Source: Zoogloea sp. (GTDB lineage Bacteria > Pseudomonadota > Gammaproteobacteria > Burkholderiales > Rhodocyclaceae). From it: 64,000 nt of DNA. The notes below the pieces were generated by a model. It was not told where the DNA came from, made no database searches, and was given only the letters and a program-made list of their open reading frames with translations. Below are positions 34,913 through 44,434 of this stretch, piece after piece. The stretch is from positions 37,531-101,530 of the forward strand of contig NZ_JAFLDT010000007.1 in NCBI RefSeq assembly GCF_017302315.1, written 5' to 3'. Both the position numbers and the translations under genes were made by a program. The first letter of the stretch is position 1. Every line of letters starts with the position of its first letter.

Positions 34913-35905
34913 CTAGCCCTTGGTCGTGGCTTCTTCTTCCTGGGCGAGGAAGCGTTCCACCTTGAGGGCGTATTGGCCGCGCTGGATGCCGTAGCGGCAC
35001 TCCATGAACGGTATGCCGTCCACTTCCGCCTGCACGGTATCGGGGATGTTGAGGGGAATCACGTCACCCGGCTTCATGTGGACGATATCCCGCAGGGTGA
35101 CATTGGCGGTGCCCAGACGTGCCACCAGGGTGACCTCTGCCGTCTGTAGCTGTTTCCCCATCATATTCACCCAGCGATTGTCTTGGGTGATGTGATCGCT
35201 CTGCATGGTCGAGTAGAGCGTCTCGCGAATGGGTTCAAGCATCGAATACGGGAAGCAGAAGTGCATCTCTGCCTGGGACCCACCGAATTCGAGGGTGAAG
35301 GACGCTGCCACGACGATCTCGCTGGGCGTGGCGATGTTGGCAAACTGGGGGTTCATTTCCGAGCGCACGTACTCGAATTCGAGTTTCTGCACGGGCGCCC
35401 AGGCTTTGGCATATTCGTCGAAGGTGACCTTCAGCAGGCCCTGGATGATGCGTTGCTCTGTCGGGGTGAAGTCACGGCCTTCCACCCGCGTATGGAAGCG
35501 GCCGTCCCCGCCGAAAAGGTTGTCCACCACCAGAAACACCAGGTTAGGGTCGAGGACGACGAGCCCGGTACCACGAAGGGGTTTGGAAATGAACAGGTTC
35601 AGGTTGGTGGGAACCACCAGATTGCGCACGAACTCGCTGAACTTCTGGACCTTGATGGGGCCGACCGAGACTTCGACGTTACGGTGCATGTAGTTGAACA
35701 TGCCGATGCGCAGGTAGCGGGCGAAGCGCTCATTGATGAGCTCCATGGTGGGCATGCGCCCACGCACGATGCGCTCCTGGGTCGCCAGGTTGTAGTCCCG
35801 GACCCCGCTCGTGTTCTCTTCCGCATGCTCTGTGTCGTCACTCTCCCCGGTGACGCCCTTGAGCAGGGCATCCACCTCTTCCTGGGAGAGAAAGTCCTGG
35901 GCCAT
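34913..35905 (-). CDS. fliM: flagellar motor switch protein FliM
   Basis: A 330-residue C-ring protein: N-terminal CheY-P-binding peptide (DFLSQEEVDALLKGV), the middle domain (ERFARYLRIGMFNYMHR), and a C-terminal SpoA domain. Starts 14 bases after fliL. Typical length and sequence. Confidence 0.97.
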   Translation of the reverse strand: MAQDFLSQEEVDALLKGVTGESDDTEHAEENTSGVRDYNLATQERIVRGRMPTMELINERFARYLRIGMFNYMHRNVEVSVGPIKVQKFSEFVRNLVVPTNLNLFISKPLRGTGLVVLDPNLVFLVVDNLFGGDGRFHTRVEGRDFTPTEQRIIQGLLKVTFDEYAKAWAPVQKLEFEYVRSEMNPQFANIATPSEIVVAASFTLEFGGSQAEMHFCFPYSMLEPIRETLYSTMQSDHITQDNRWVNMMGKQLQTAEVTLVARLGTANVTLRDIVHMKPGDVIPLNIPDTVQAEVDGIPFMECRYGIQRGQYALKVERFLAQEEEATTKG

Positions 35906-35919
35906 GACGAGATACCCCG

Positions 35920-36492
35920 TTACTGCACGATGAACTGGTTGAACAACACGGCAAGCACCGGCCCATCGTCTTCCGGGCGGTTGCGTTTACTCTTCTTTTT
36001 CGGGTTCGGCGCGTAGCCGAGCACATCGTTGGCCTCTTCCTTGATTTCGTCGGCGAGCTCCTCCCGGCCTTCGGAGCTGACCAGATCGGAGGGCTTCTTG
36101 GAGGACAGCAGCATGATGATGCGGTGCTTCAATTCAGGCATGTAGAGCTTCAGGGAGTCTCCCACCTTGGCGTCGGCGACCCGAAGCACCATCGTGGATT
36201 GGAGGAAGTGCTCCCCCTCTTCCGGCGCCAGGTTGACCGTGAATTGCTCCAATTGCACGAAGATCGGCGGCTTGGAAGGGTCCACCTTGACCTTGGGGGG
36301 CTCGTGGGACACTGCCTCTTCCTCGGCTTCTTCGCCCTCTGCGTGTTTCTTCTTGCCCATCATCATGAAGGCACCTGCGCCGGCAATGGCCAGCACGAGA
36401 ACCGCCACGATGATGATGATCAATTTTTTCTTGCCACCCTTGGCAGGGGCTTCGCCTTCGGCGGCTTCCGCCTTGGCTGGTGCTTTCGACAT
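35920..36492 (-). CDS. fliL: flagellar basal body-associated protein FliL
   Basis: A 190-residue inner-membrane protein: Ala/Glu-rich N-terminus, membrane helix about 24-44 after KKK, a His/Glu-rich linker, then a periplasmic stomatin-like domain. FliL supports stator function. The C-terminus is longer than usual: past the expected end (RIIMLLSSKKPSDL, EGREELADEI) there is a basic stretch (PNPKKKSKRNRPE) and then VLAVLFNQFIVQ. Confidence 0.9.
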   Translation of the reverse strand: MSKAPAKAEAAEGEAPAKGGKKKLIIIIVAVLVLAIAGAGAFMMMGKKKHAEGEEAEEEAVSHEPPKVKVDPSKPPIFVQLEQFTVNLAPEEGEHFLQSTMVLRVADAKVGDSLKLYMPELKHRIIMLLSSKKPSDLVSSEGREELADEIKEEANDVLGYAPNPKKKSKRNRPEDDGPVLAVLFNQFIVQ

Positions 36493-36585
36493 GCTGGATC
36501 ACTCCTTATCTGCATCCATTGTTATCCACCACGGCTGCCCGGCAAGCGTCGAATAGGGGCATCTGGGCCCGCCATTTGTGCCGCT

Positions 36586-37710
36586 TCAGGCAAACGTGTC
36601 TACCAAACCTTCGCCGCGTCTGGCCCATTGGGTCGGCACGGCGCTTCCTGCAAGTCCTTCGTCTGCGTTGCCGCTGTCCCGCCAGTTGCCGCTGCGCGGG
36701 CTGCGTTCCGGATTCCCCGGTTGCCCGGAGGTGCCCACATCTGTCTGCCCCAGGCTGATGCCGCTCTGTTCGAGGATTTCACGAAGACGCGGGAGGCTTT
36801 GCTCGATCAGTTCGCGGGCGGCGGGCGTCGCCGCCAAAAACTGGGCGCTGGTCTGGTCGCCGCTGACGGTGATGGAAACCTCCACCTTGCCGAGTTGGGG
36901 TGGCGTGAGCGTGAGCTCTGCATGGCTCTCGGTCTGTCCGACCATCCAGCTCACCCGGTCGCCAACCTCTTCCGGCCAGCCGGGGCTGCCGGCAGGCGTT
37001 GCCACGTGCATGGGCAGGGGGGATGGGGTTGGCGGTGGTGCTGCGCTCTGTAGATTGGCCAGGGCCGCCGCGTGGATTGCCGCGAAGCTGTTGGTGGGGG
37101 GGGCTGCGACGGTCGCATCAGCAGCCCTCAGGGAGACGTCCGCAGGCGCGACAGGGGCGCCGTGCAGGGAGATGTCCTGACCTGTGTTCTGGGAGGCGGC
37201 AGAATTTGCCGGCCTGTTGGCGGCGCCGTCTGCCGTTTGCAACGTGGCGTTGCCGCTTGCCGTCCACGCGATGGCTTCAGGGGCCGGCGAGATGTGCGTG
37301 GTGAAGAGGCCATTGCCGGGCCGGTCGTCGGCAAGCTTGTTGGACAACAATGGGGCGTCGTCGCTGCCGGGCGCGGCTGGCTCGGCGTCCGTAGGGATGC
37401 CCATCGCCGGGAGTGTCGCGGTGGGAATGAGTCCGTTCAGTAGTGCGGCGAGCTCGGGCTGGAGGGACGGCTGGGATTGTGCGGCAGCCTCGGCGCGGGC
37501 TGCCGCATCGGCTTCGGTGTCGCTCTTGGCGCCGCGCTCCTCGTCCGCGGGTGAGGCATCCTTCATCTGGCGCTTCAGCTCGGACGCGAAGCCCGTGCCC
37601 GCCTTGTCCGGTTCGGACTGGGCGGCGACATCCTGATTCGATGCCTCGGTGCCTTTTGGAGGTGCCGTGGGGGCGATGTTGGCGATAGGGGTCAAGGCCG
37701 GTCCGGACAT
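36586..37710 (-). CDS. fliK: flagellar hook-length control protein FliK
   Basis: A 374-residue protein, low in complexity and rich in Ala/Pro for the first 230 residues (the molecular ruler part). A C-terminal Flg_hook domain follows (LTLTPPQLGKVEVSI, LPRLREILEQSGISL). FliK sets hook length and switches export specificity. The tail after 330 is Ser/Gly-rich. Assigned by the C-terminal domain and position between fliJ and fliL. Confidence 0.9.
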   Translation of the reverse strand: MSGPALTPIANIAPTAPPKGTEASNQDVAAQSEPDKAGTGFASELKRQMKDASPADEERGAKSDTEADAAARAEAAAQSQPSLQPELAALLNGLIPTATLPAMGIPTDAEPAAPGSDDAPLLSNKLADDRPGNGLFTTHISPAPEAIAWTASGNATLQTADGAANRPANSAASQNTGQDISLHGAPVAPADVSLRAADATVAAPPTNSFAAIHAAALANLQSAAPPPTPSPLPMHVATPAGSPGWPEEVGDRVSWMVGQTESHAELTLTPPQLGKVEVSITVSGDQTSAQFLAATPAARELIEQSLPRLREILEQSGISLGQTDVGTSGQPGNPERSPRSGNWRDSGNADEGLAGSAVPTQWARRGEGLVDTFA

Positions 37711-37783
37711 GGTGTTGTTCCTGATGAGGATGCTGACGGATCCCTATCAGCAAGCCACGTGCCAGTGGCGGACAGAGCCCGCT

Positions 37784-38233
37784 TCATTCTTCTCCGGTAC
37801 GATCCCGGAACTGTTTGGCAGCATGTTCATCGGTGAGTCTCTGTTCCTGCTTGGCTTCCTTGCGGGCCTGTTGGGTCTGGTGCCGGTGCGACAAGGTATC
37901 AAAGGCCTTGACTTTGTTGCGCTGATCAACCCAGTCCTGCTGGCCCTGCTCGACGCGACGTTTCGATTCCGAAACCACGCTCTGCTGGTGGGCAATGGCC
38001 TCGTCGAGCTTGGCGAGGAAGGCGCTGTAGTTGCGCCACGCGTCGGGGCCGATGCCATTACGGGCGGCTTCGACAAATCGGGCCTGATATTCCTGTCGAT
38101 ACTCGACAAGGAGGGCAAGCTTCTCCTCGACGGCCCGATCACTGGCGATAAGCTCGCCAAGCCGGCGGGCCGCATCGTCCATGCGGTTGTTGGCCAGATC
38201 CAGCAAGGGCTGCAGCGGGAACTGCTCTGTCAT
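37784..38233 (-). CDS. fliJ: flagellar export chaperone FliJ
   Basis: A 149-residue coiled-coil protein rich in Glu, Gln, Arg and Ala throughout, as FliJ is. It couples the FliI ATPase to the export gate. Sequence conservation is low in this family, so the call rests on length, coiled coil and position after fliI. Confidence 0.88.
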   Translation of the reverse strand: MTEQFPLQPLLDLANNRMDDAARRLGELIASDRAVEEKLALLVEYRQEYQARFVEAARNGIGPDAWRNYSAFLAKLDEAIAHQQSVVSESKRRVEQGQQDWVDQRNKVKAFDTLSHRHQTQQARKEAKQEQRLTDEHAAKQFRDRTGEE

Positions 38234-38317
38234 CTTCAGTTACTCTCGGCTTTTACGGACAGGGGGCGGAAATCTTTAGGGGCAGGGTTTGACGCCCTTG
38301 CTGGCCCCGGGGCGACC

Positions 38318-39721
38318 TCATGGGGAGGCGCCAAACAACATATGCAGTTTCTCCACGGCGGTTTCATAGGCCTCGCTTTCCTCGATGCGTTGCTGCAGGA
38401 AGGCTTCGAGGCGGGGGTACATGGCTACCGCCTGATCGAGGACCGGGTCGGATCCGGCGTGATAGGCGCCTACCGCGATCAGATCGCGGGAGCGTTGGTA
38501 GCGCGAGAACAGTTGCTTGAAGCGCCGCACCATGTCGAAGTGCTGGCTCTTGACCAGGTTGTGCATGGCCCGGGAGATGGACTGTTCAATATCGATGGCG
38601 GGGTAGTGCCCCTGGTCGGCGAGGTTGCGTGACAGCACGATGTGACCATCGAGGATTGCGCGAGCCGAGTCTGCAATCGGATCCTGCTGGTCATCACCTT
38701 CGGCAAGTACGGTGTAGAAGGCAGTGATGGAGCCGCCGCCTTCCGGTCCGTTGCCGGCTCGTTCGACCAATGCCGGCAGGCGTGCAAACACCGATGGCGG
38801 ATAGCCGCGGGTAACCGGGGGTTCGCCGATGGCCAGGGCGATCTCCCGTTGGGCCATGGCGTAGCGGGTAAGAGAGTCCATGATCAGCAGTACCTGCTTG
38901 CCCTGGTCGCGGAAGTACTCGGCGACGGTGGTGGCATAGGAGGCCCCCTGAAGACGCATCAGGGGGCTGCAGTCGGCCGGGGCCGCAATGACTGCCGAGC
39001 GGGCGAGCCCCTCGGGGCCGAGGTTGTGTTCGATGAACTCCTTCACTTCGCGACCCCGTTCGCCGATCAGGCCGACCACGATCACGTCGGCGGCGGTGTA
39101 GCGCGCCATCATGCCGATGAGTACCGATTTGCCCACGCCGGAACCGGCGAACAGGCCCATTCGCTGACCGCGGCCCACGGTGAGGAGGGCATTGATGGCG
39201 CGGATGCCCACATCCAGGGACTGGCTGATGGGGGCGCGCTGGAGCGGGTTGATGGGCCGTGCCTGAAGGGGGCGGGAGTGGCGCACGGCCAGGGGGCCGA
39301 GGCCGTCGAGGGGGCGCCCGGCACCGTCCACAACCCGACCGAGCAATTCGTCTCCCATGGGCAGGTGCTTGGCACGGTCTGATGCCCTGCGACGTGGCTC
39401 GATGCGCTCGCCGGCGATGAGTTGCGGTTGTGTCGGCTCGACGGGAAGGACCTGGGCGCCGGGGGCGAGTCCGAACACGTCATCGGTCGGCATCAGGAAG
39501 ATCTTCTCTCCGTGGAAGCCGACCACCTCGGCTTCCACGGAACTGCCGCCGGGGATGACGATGCGGCAGCCCGAGCCGAGGGGCAGTTTGAGCCCCGAGG
39601 CTTCCATGACCAGGCCGTTGATGCGGGTCAGGCGGCCGGATACCTGGTAAGGCGGGGTGGCGCCGACAAGCTTGCGCCCATCGGCCAGAAAGGCCTTCCA
39701 GGTTTCCGTGCCGTGTTCCAT
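38318..39721 (-). CDS. fliI: flagellum-specific ATP synthase FliI
   Basis: A 467-residue F1-like ATPase from ATG 39721, which lies in the fliH stop (TGATG). Walker A is [13 protein letters not shown], Walker [17 protein letters not shown]. It powers or regulates export of flagellar substrates with FliH and FliJ. The frame is open seven codons upstream, but the coupled start fits better. Confidence 0.96.
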   Translation of the reverse strand: MEHGTETWKAFLADGRKLVGATPPYQVSGRLTRINGLVMEASGLKLPLGSGCRIVIPGGSSVEAEVVGFHGEKIFLMPTDDVFGLAPGAQVLPVEPTQPQLIAGERIEPRRRASDRAKHLPMGDELLGRVVDGAGRPLDGLGPLAVRHSRPLQARPINPLQRAPISQSLDVGIRAINALLTVGRGQRMGLFAGSGVGKSVLIGMMARYTAADVIVVGLIGERGREVKEFIEHNLGPEGLARSAVIAAPADCSPLMRLQGASYATTVAEYFRDQGKQVLLIMDSLTRYAMAQREIALAIGEPPVTRGYPPSVFARLPALVERAGNGPEGGGSITAFYTVLAEGDDQQDPIADSARAILDGHIVLSRNLADQGHYPAIDIEQSISRAMHNLVKSQHFDMVRRFKQLFSRYQRSRDLIAVGAYHAGSDPVLDQAVAMYPRLEAFLQQRIEESEAYETAVEKLHMLFGASP

Positions 39722-40434
39722 CAGGGGGCTTCCCCATCCCACGGAATGCTGCGGCTCAGGTTGTCCATGACACGACGCCAGCGGGTTTGTACGGTGGCGT
39801 CAATCTGGCTGCCGGCCGCTTCGATGCGGACCCCCCCGCGGGTGATGGTGGCATCTTCGATCAGGCGATGGCCCGCATGGGCGAGGTGTTCGCCGAGATA
39901 GTCCTTTGCCATCGACAGGTCGTCGGGGTTGATGTGGATCAGGGCATGGGCCTGGGGGAGTTGCAGAAGGGCTTCGCGGATCAGATCCACGACTGCCTCG
40001 GGTCGGAGCGCCAGGGTGTGGCGGACCATCTGGCGGGCCAGTTCGGTGGTCAGGGCGAGGATCTCGTCTGCGACTTCCTGGTCGAGCTGGGTCAGGGACG
40101 CTTCCAGGCTTTCAACCAGCCCGTGGAACTGCATGGCTTCGATGCGACCACGGGCTGTGCCTTCCTCGTAGCCGGCAGCATAGCCGTCCTTGCGAGCTTC
40201 CTCGTGGATGCGTTCGATGTCTGCGGCCGTTGGCAGATGGATTTCCGGTTCAGGGTCGGGGGGGATGATGGGGGCGGGCGGCTCGGGCTCGACAGTATCA
40301 GCGACCTCTGTCAGGGTGTTTGCTGCCGCCTCGTCCTCGATCTCCGGTGGGGCGACAGCCGGGGCGGGCGCATCGAAGGACGGTAGATCCCAACGCTGGT
40401 AGGCGCCGACAGCCTGATGGCGGTTCATGGACAT
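39721..40434 (-). CDS. fliH: flagellar assembly protein FliH
   Basis: A 237-residue protein: variable Pro/Glu-rich N-terminus, a coiled coil with the [15 protein letters not shown] glycine-repeat type segment, and a C-terminal FliH/V-ATPase subunit E-like domain. FliH holds FliI in check and docks it to FliN. ATG 40428 is an alternative start two codons later. Confidence 0.92.
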   Translation of the reverse strand: MSMNRHQAVGAYQRWDLPSFDAPAPAVAPPEIEDEAAANTLTEVADTVEPEPPAPIIPPDPEPEIHLPTAADIERIHEEARKDGYAAGYEEGTARGRIEAMQFHGLVESLEASLTQLDQEVADEILALTTELARQMVRHTLALRPEAVVDLIREALLQLPQAHALIHINPDDLSMAKDYLGEHLAHAGHRLIEDATITRGGVRIEAAGSQIDATVQTRWRRVMDNLSRSIPWDGEAP

Positions 40435-40449
40435 GATGATGGTGCGTCC

Positions 40450-41451
40450 TTAAACGAAGGCATCGTCGCCGCCACCGCTGGACAGAGCGATCTGGCCTTC
40501 CTCGGCCAGCCGACGGGCTGTCTTGAGGATCTCCTTCTGTTCGGCTTCCACTTCCGATAGTCGCACGGGGCCGCGGGATTCGAGGTCTTCCCGCAGCATT
40601 TCGGCGGCGCGCTGGGACATGTTCTTGAAGATTTTTTCGCGCATCTCGGGTGGCGCACCCTTGAGGGCGATGACCAGGGAATCGCTCTGGACCTCCCGCA
40701 GCAGGGTCTGGATGCCCCGGTCGTCCAGTTCCATGAGATTCTCGAACACGAACATCTCGTCGAGGATCTTCTGGGCCAGATCCGGATCGTACTCACGCAC
40801 GTTGTCGAGGATGGCTGTCTCCGCAGCCGAACCGACGAAGTTGAGAATGTCTGCGGCATGGCGCACGCCACCCATGGCAGTCTTCTTGACGGTGGACGCA
40901 CCGGCCAGCATGCGCGTGAGCGCTTCGTTGAGTTCGCGCAGGGCGACCGGCTGTACGCCGTCCAGGGTGGCAATGCGAAGCAGCACATCGTTGCGCAGGC
41001 GGTCGGTGAAGTGCTTGAGGATTTCCCCGGCTTGATCGAACTCCAGATGGACCAGGATGGTGGCGATGATCTGGGGGTGCTCGTTCTTGATCATGTCGGC
41101 GGCGGTCGGTGCATCCATCCACTTCAGGCTTTCGATCCCGGCGGTGTCGGAGCCCTGCAGCACGCGGCTGATCAGGTGGGTGGCCCGCTCGTCACCGAGG
41201 GCCTTGGTCAGCATGGCCTTGATGTGTTCGTGGTCGGCCTCGATGGGCGTACCCTTGTCGGCGAAGGCGATCAATTCGTCGAGAACGATTTCGACCTTCT
41301 CGCGTGGTTGGGACGCCATGCTGGCCATGGCTGCGCCAAGCTTCTGGACCTCCTTCGGGCCGAGTTGCTTCAGCACCTCGGCCGCTTCATCGGCCCCCAA
41401 GGTCATCAACAGCAGGGCGCCCTTCTCCTGGCCCTCATCGTTGCTGTTCAT
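40450..41451 (-). CDS. fliG: flagellar motor switch protein FliG
   Basis: A 333-residue rotor protein with three armadillo-like domains. The EHPQ motif (NEHPQIIATILVHL) and the C-terminal charged ridge (VFENLMELDDRGIQTLLREV) that meets the stator are present. Its start lies 17 bases inside the end of fliF. Confidence 0.97.
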   Translation of the reverse strand: MNSNDEGQEKGALLLMTLGADEAAEVLKQLGPKEVQKLGAAMASMASQPREKVEIVLDELIAFADKGTPIEADHEHIKAMLTKALGDERATHLISRVLQGSDTAGIESLKWMDAPTAADMIKNEHPQIIATILVHLEFDQAGEILKHFTDRLRNDVLLRIATLDGVQPVALRELNEALTRMLAGASTVKKTAMGGVRHAADILNFVGSAAETAILDNVREYDPDLAQKILDEMFVFENLMELDDRGIQTLLREVQSDSLVIALKGAPPEMREKIFKNMSQRAAEMLREDLESRGPVRLSEVEAEQKEILKTARRLAEEGQIALSSGGGDDAFV

Positions 41452-43141
41452 TGCTTCCCATCCATTCCTTGATCAGGTTGGCGACCACGCGCGGGTTGTT
41501 CTTGGCGATCTCGTGCACCTTGGCGAGTTTCTCGTCGTAGGCCAGGCGGGCGGCAGCTTCCGGCGACAGGGCCACCTCGGCGCCTTCCTCGTCCGTGCCT
41601 TCTTCGCCTTCTTCGCCTTCTTCCCCGTCGGCCCGGCCGGCCGCGGCGGCGTCGTCTTCTTCCTTCTCCTCGGGCGGAGGCGGCATGACTTGCTTCATCA
41701 GCGGCCGGATCACCCCGAAGGCGACGAACGCGATCACGCCGGCGATGACCAGATACTTGATGAGTTCCTTGAACAGGGCGATGTTGTCCGGATCCTTCCA
41801 GATCGGGGTTTCAAAGCTGTCCTTGTCGGAGACCACGAAGGCGCTGCTCGCGACGTTGATGGTGTCCCCTCTGTCCTTGCTGTAGCCGACCGCCTCGCGG
41901 ACGAGGTCTTCAACCTGCTTGCGCTCGTCGTCGGTCAACGGGACGGTCTTGATGTTGCCGTTCTTGTCCTTCTCTTCCTTGTGGTTGATGGCCACGGCCA
42001 CCGACAGGCGCTTGATCTGGCCGAGGGCCTTGCGCGTGTGCTGGATGGTCTTGTCCACCTCGTAGTTGATGGTCGCACTCTTGCTGGTGGTGAGCGGTAG
42101 TTGCCCGTCGGCACCGGCAGTGCCCGGCACGGCAGGGGTGGTTACGGGCGCCGTGGCAGGCACGGGCGGCTGGTTGCTGAGGGCGCCGGGAACCCCTTGC
42201 GGGCCCTGATCGCGGGTCTGGCTCTCGTTGCTTTGCTGGCTGCGGATGGCCTGCTCGGGAGAGGGGTTGGGGCGATAGGTTTCGGCGGTCTGTTCGGTCT
42301 GGTTGAAGTCCACGTCGGCGGACACCTGGGCGCGGAAATTGCCCTTGCCGAAAAGCGGCGTGAGGATGGCGTTGATGCGCCCGATGTAGCCTTCCTCGAG
42401 CTCGCGGGTGTACTTGATCTGGGTGGCGTCGAGGGAGGTGCGCAGGGGGTCGGGCTTCTTGGTGAGGAGGCTGCCGTCCTGGTCGATGACGCTCACATTG
42501 TCATTGGACAGGTTGGGCACGCTTGACGAGATCAGATGAACGATACCGGCGATCTGGGCCTGGTCCAGGCTGCGGCCGGTGTGCAGGTTCACCATCACCG
42601 AGGCGGTGGGCTTCTGCTCGTCGCGCAGGAAGGCCGTTTGCTTGGGAATCGCAAGATGCACCCGCGCGCCGGCGACGCTGGCAATGGACGAGATCGTGCG
42701 GGACAGCTCGCCTTCCAGGGCGCGCTGGTAGTTCACCTGCTCATGGAACTGGGACAGGCCGAGCTTCTGGGTCTCCATCAGCTCGAAGCCCACCAGGCCG
42801 CCCTTGGGGATGCCCTGGGCGGCCAAGCGCAGGCGCAGGTCGTGGACCTGGGTGGCGGGCACCAGGATGGCGTTGCCGTTTTCGGAGAACTTGTAGGGAA
42901 TGTTCTGTTGCTGGAGGCTGGCAACGACGGCGCCGCCATCCTTCTCTGCGAGGTTGGAGAACAGGACGGAATAGTCCGGTTGGCGGCTCCACAACAGTAC
43001 GCCGACGATCAGGGCAATGCCGAACGCCAGCGCAGCGCCGGCAGCGAGCTTCTGGCGCTGGGACAGGTTGCGGATGTTCTCCTGCACCTGTGCAAAGGGT
43101 GAGGCGGGCGGTACCGGAGCGGCGGCCTCTTCTGCTGCCAT
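41435..43141 (-). CDS. fliF: flagellar MS-ring protein FliF
   Basis: A 568-residue inner-membrane ring protein with helices near 38-58 and 462-482 and ring-building motifs between them (DYSVLFSNLAEKDGGAVVASL, shown in part). The C-terminal acidic tail ends VANLIKEWMGSNEQQR, the FliG-binding sequence. Start at ATG 43141 (MAAEEAAAPV). First gene of the leftward flagellar run, divergent from flrB. Confidence 0.96.
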   Translation of the reverse strand: MAAEEAAAPVPPASPFAQVQENIRNLSQRQKLAAGAALAFGIALIVGVLLWSRQPDYSVLFSNLAEKDGGAVVASLQQQNIPYKFSENGNAILVPATQVHDLRLRLAAQGIPKGGLVGFELMETQKLGLSQFHEQVNYQRALEGELSRTISSIASVAGARVHLAIPKQTAFLRDEQKPTASVMVNLHTGRSLDQAQIAGIVHLISSSVPNLSNDNVSVIDQDGSLLTKKPDPLRTSLDATQIKYTRELEEGYIGRINAILTPLFGKGNFRAQVSADVDFNQTEQTAETYRPNPSPEQAIRSQQSNESQTRDQGPQGVPGALSNQPPVPATAPVTTPAVPGTAGADGQLPLTTSKSATINYEVDKTIQHTRKALGQIKRLSVAVAINHKEEKDKNGNIKTVPLTDDERKQVEDLVREAVGYSKDRGDTINVASSAFVVSDKDSFETPIWKDPDNIALFKELIKYLVIAGVIAFVAFGVIRPLMKQVMPPPPEEKEEDDAAAAGRADGEEGEEGEEGTDEEGAEVALSPEAAARLAYDEKLAKVHEIAKNNPRVVANLIKEWMGSNEQQR

Positions 43142-43296
43142 GGAAACATTCCCCCTATTTCGGATGTTCGCATTCTGGCGTGCCGGATTGCCGTTCTACG
43201 GGGGGATTAGCAGCGCTTTTTGCCGCCTATTTGCCGCCTTGCCGGGGTGTTGGCGGGCCTAAGCTGCGAACCGGTGAATTTCGTCTCTGTCGTCCC

Positions 43297-44400
43297 ATGA
43301 CCGACCCTGCTGCTGAAGACCGCCTTGATGCCCGCCAACTGGCCGATGCCTTTCGCCAGTTCAGCCTCGCATCGGAGGCGCTGACCGGCGCCTATGCGGG
43401 GCTGCAGACCCAGGTTGGTCAGCTGACCGAGCGTTTGAGCGTGCTGATGGGTGCCTTGCCGGCAGGTGTGGTGGTGCTGGATCGGGATGCCCGGGTTGTC
43501 CAGGCCAACAAGGCGGTGGAGAGCATGTTTGGTGTCGTCCTGGCGGGGATCCACTGGACGGATTTTTGCGCAGGCCGGTTGACTGAGACAGAGACACCCG
43601 GCGAGTGGCAGCTTGAACTGGGTGGTGAAACGCGACGCGTCACTCGGGTCGATGCCCCTCTGGAGTCCGGGGAGGGGCGCATCGTGTTGCTTACGGATGT
43701 GACCGATGCCCATCGCATGCGCCTTGCCGCCGAGCGCAACGAGCGTCTGGCGGCAATGGGCGAGATGGTTGCCGGCCTGGCGCATCAGCTACGCACCCCC
43801 CTGTCGGCCGCACTCCTGTACACGGCGACCCTGGTTCAGCAGGACATGGGGCCTGCGGACAAGGAGCGTGTGGGCAGTCGTGCCCTGGAGCGCCTGCGCC
43901 ACCTGGAGAAGCTCATCCGCGACATGTTGCTGTTTGCCCGTGGAGAGACGCTCGGGCGGGAGCCTTTTGCCATCTGTGATCTCGTGGCCGAGCTGGCCCA
44001 GACCCTGGAGCCTGTGGCCAGAGCCCGGGGGTTGCGCTTCGATGCCACGTGCACCTGCGGCGCCACCCGTGTCGTGGGTGACCGCAAGGCGATTGCAGGT
44101 GCCCTGACCAACTTGCTGGAGAACGCGGTCCAGGCCCTGGATGCGGGAGGCTCCATTTGCTTTCGTGCCGAGCAGGATGGCATGCAGGCCCGTTTCCGGG
44201 TTGCCGATGACGGGCGGGGGATTGAACCTGCTCTTCAGTCAAGGCTATTTGAGCCGTTCTTTACTACCCGATCCGATGGAACCGGCTTGGGGCTGGCCAT
44301 CGCCCGGGGGGTTGCCCGTGCCCATGGTGGCGACATCGGCATCGAGTCGGAACCCGGCCGAGGCTCCACCTTCACCCTGACCCTCGCCATGGGCGGATGA
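43297..44400 (+). CDS. flrB: flagellar sensor histidine kinase FlrB/FleS
   Basis: A 367-residue soluble kinase from ATG 43297. The frame is open far upstream opposite fliF, but that part is a mirror frame. It has a PAS domain (about 45-135), HisKA with phospho-histidine in GLAHQLRTPLSAALLY (the HQLRTP form is typical of FlrB/FleS), and an ATPase domain (LLENAVQALD, DGTGLGLAIA). It has no membrane segment, as expected. It phosphorylates FlrC to turn on class III sigma-54 flagellar genes. Confidence 0.9.
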   Translation: MTDPAAEDRLDARQLADAFRQFSLASEALTGAYAGLQTQVGQLTERLSVLMGALPAGVVVLDRDARVVQANKAVESMFGVVLAGIHWTDFCAGRLTETETPGEWQLELGGETRRVTRVDAPLESGEGRIVLLTDVTDAHRMRLAAERNERLAAMGEMVAGLAHQLRTPLSAALLYTATLVQQDMGPADKERVGSRALERLRHLEKLIRDMLLFARGETLGREPFAICDLVAELAQTLEPVARARGLRFDATCTCGATRVVGDRKAIAGALTNLLENAVQALDAGGSICFRAEQDGMQARFRVADDGRGIEPALQSRLFEPFFTTRSDGTGLGLAIARGVARAHGGDIGIESEPGRGSTFTLTLAMGG

Positions 44401-44434
44401 CGCCCTGCTCTATCCGAGTACTTGAGAGATCTCC

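Noticed and set aside
41435-41451. Overlap of fliG and fliF by 17 bases as a sign of frameshift or fusion
   Set aside because: Both proteins have normal ends and lengths; short overlaps are common in flagellar operons.
43142-43200. Possible sigma-54 promoter for fliF (CGGCACG...ATGC on the minus strand)
   Set aside because: The gap between GG and GC is 11, not 10, bases. The spacing of -24/-12 promoters is strict, so I do not call it.
42523-43296. Upstream extension of the flrB frame opposite fliF
   Set aside because: The added 258 residues are Arg/Pro/Ser-rich and overlap fliF coding sequence; the kinase starts naturally at ATG 43297.
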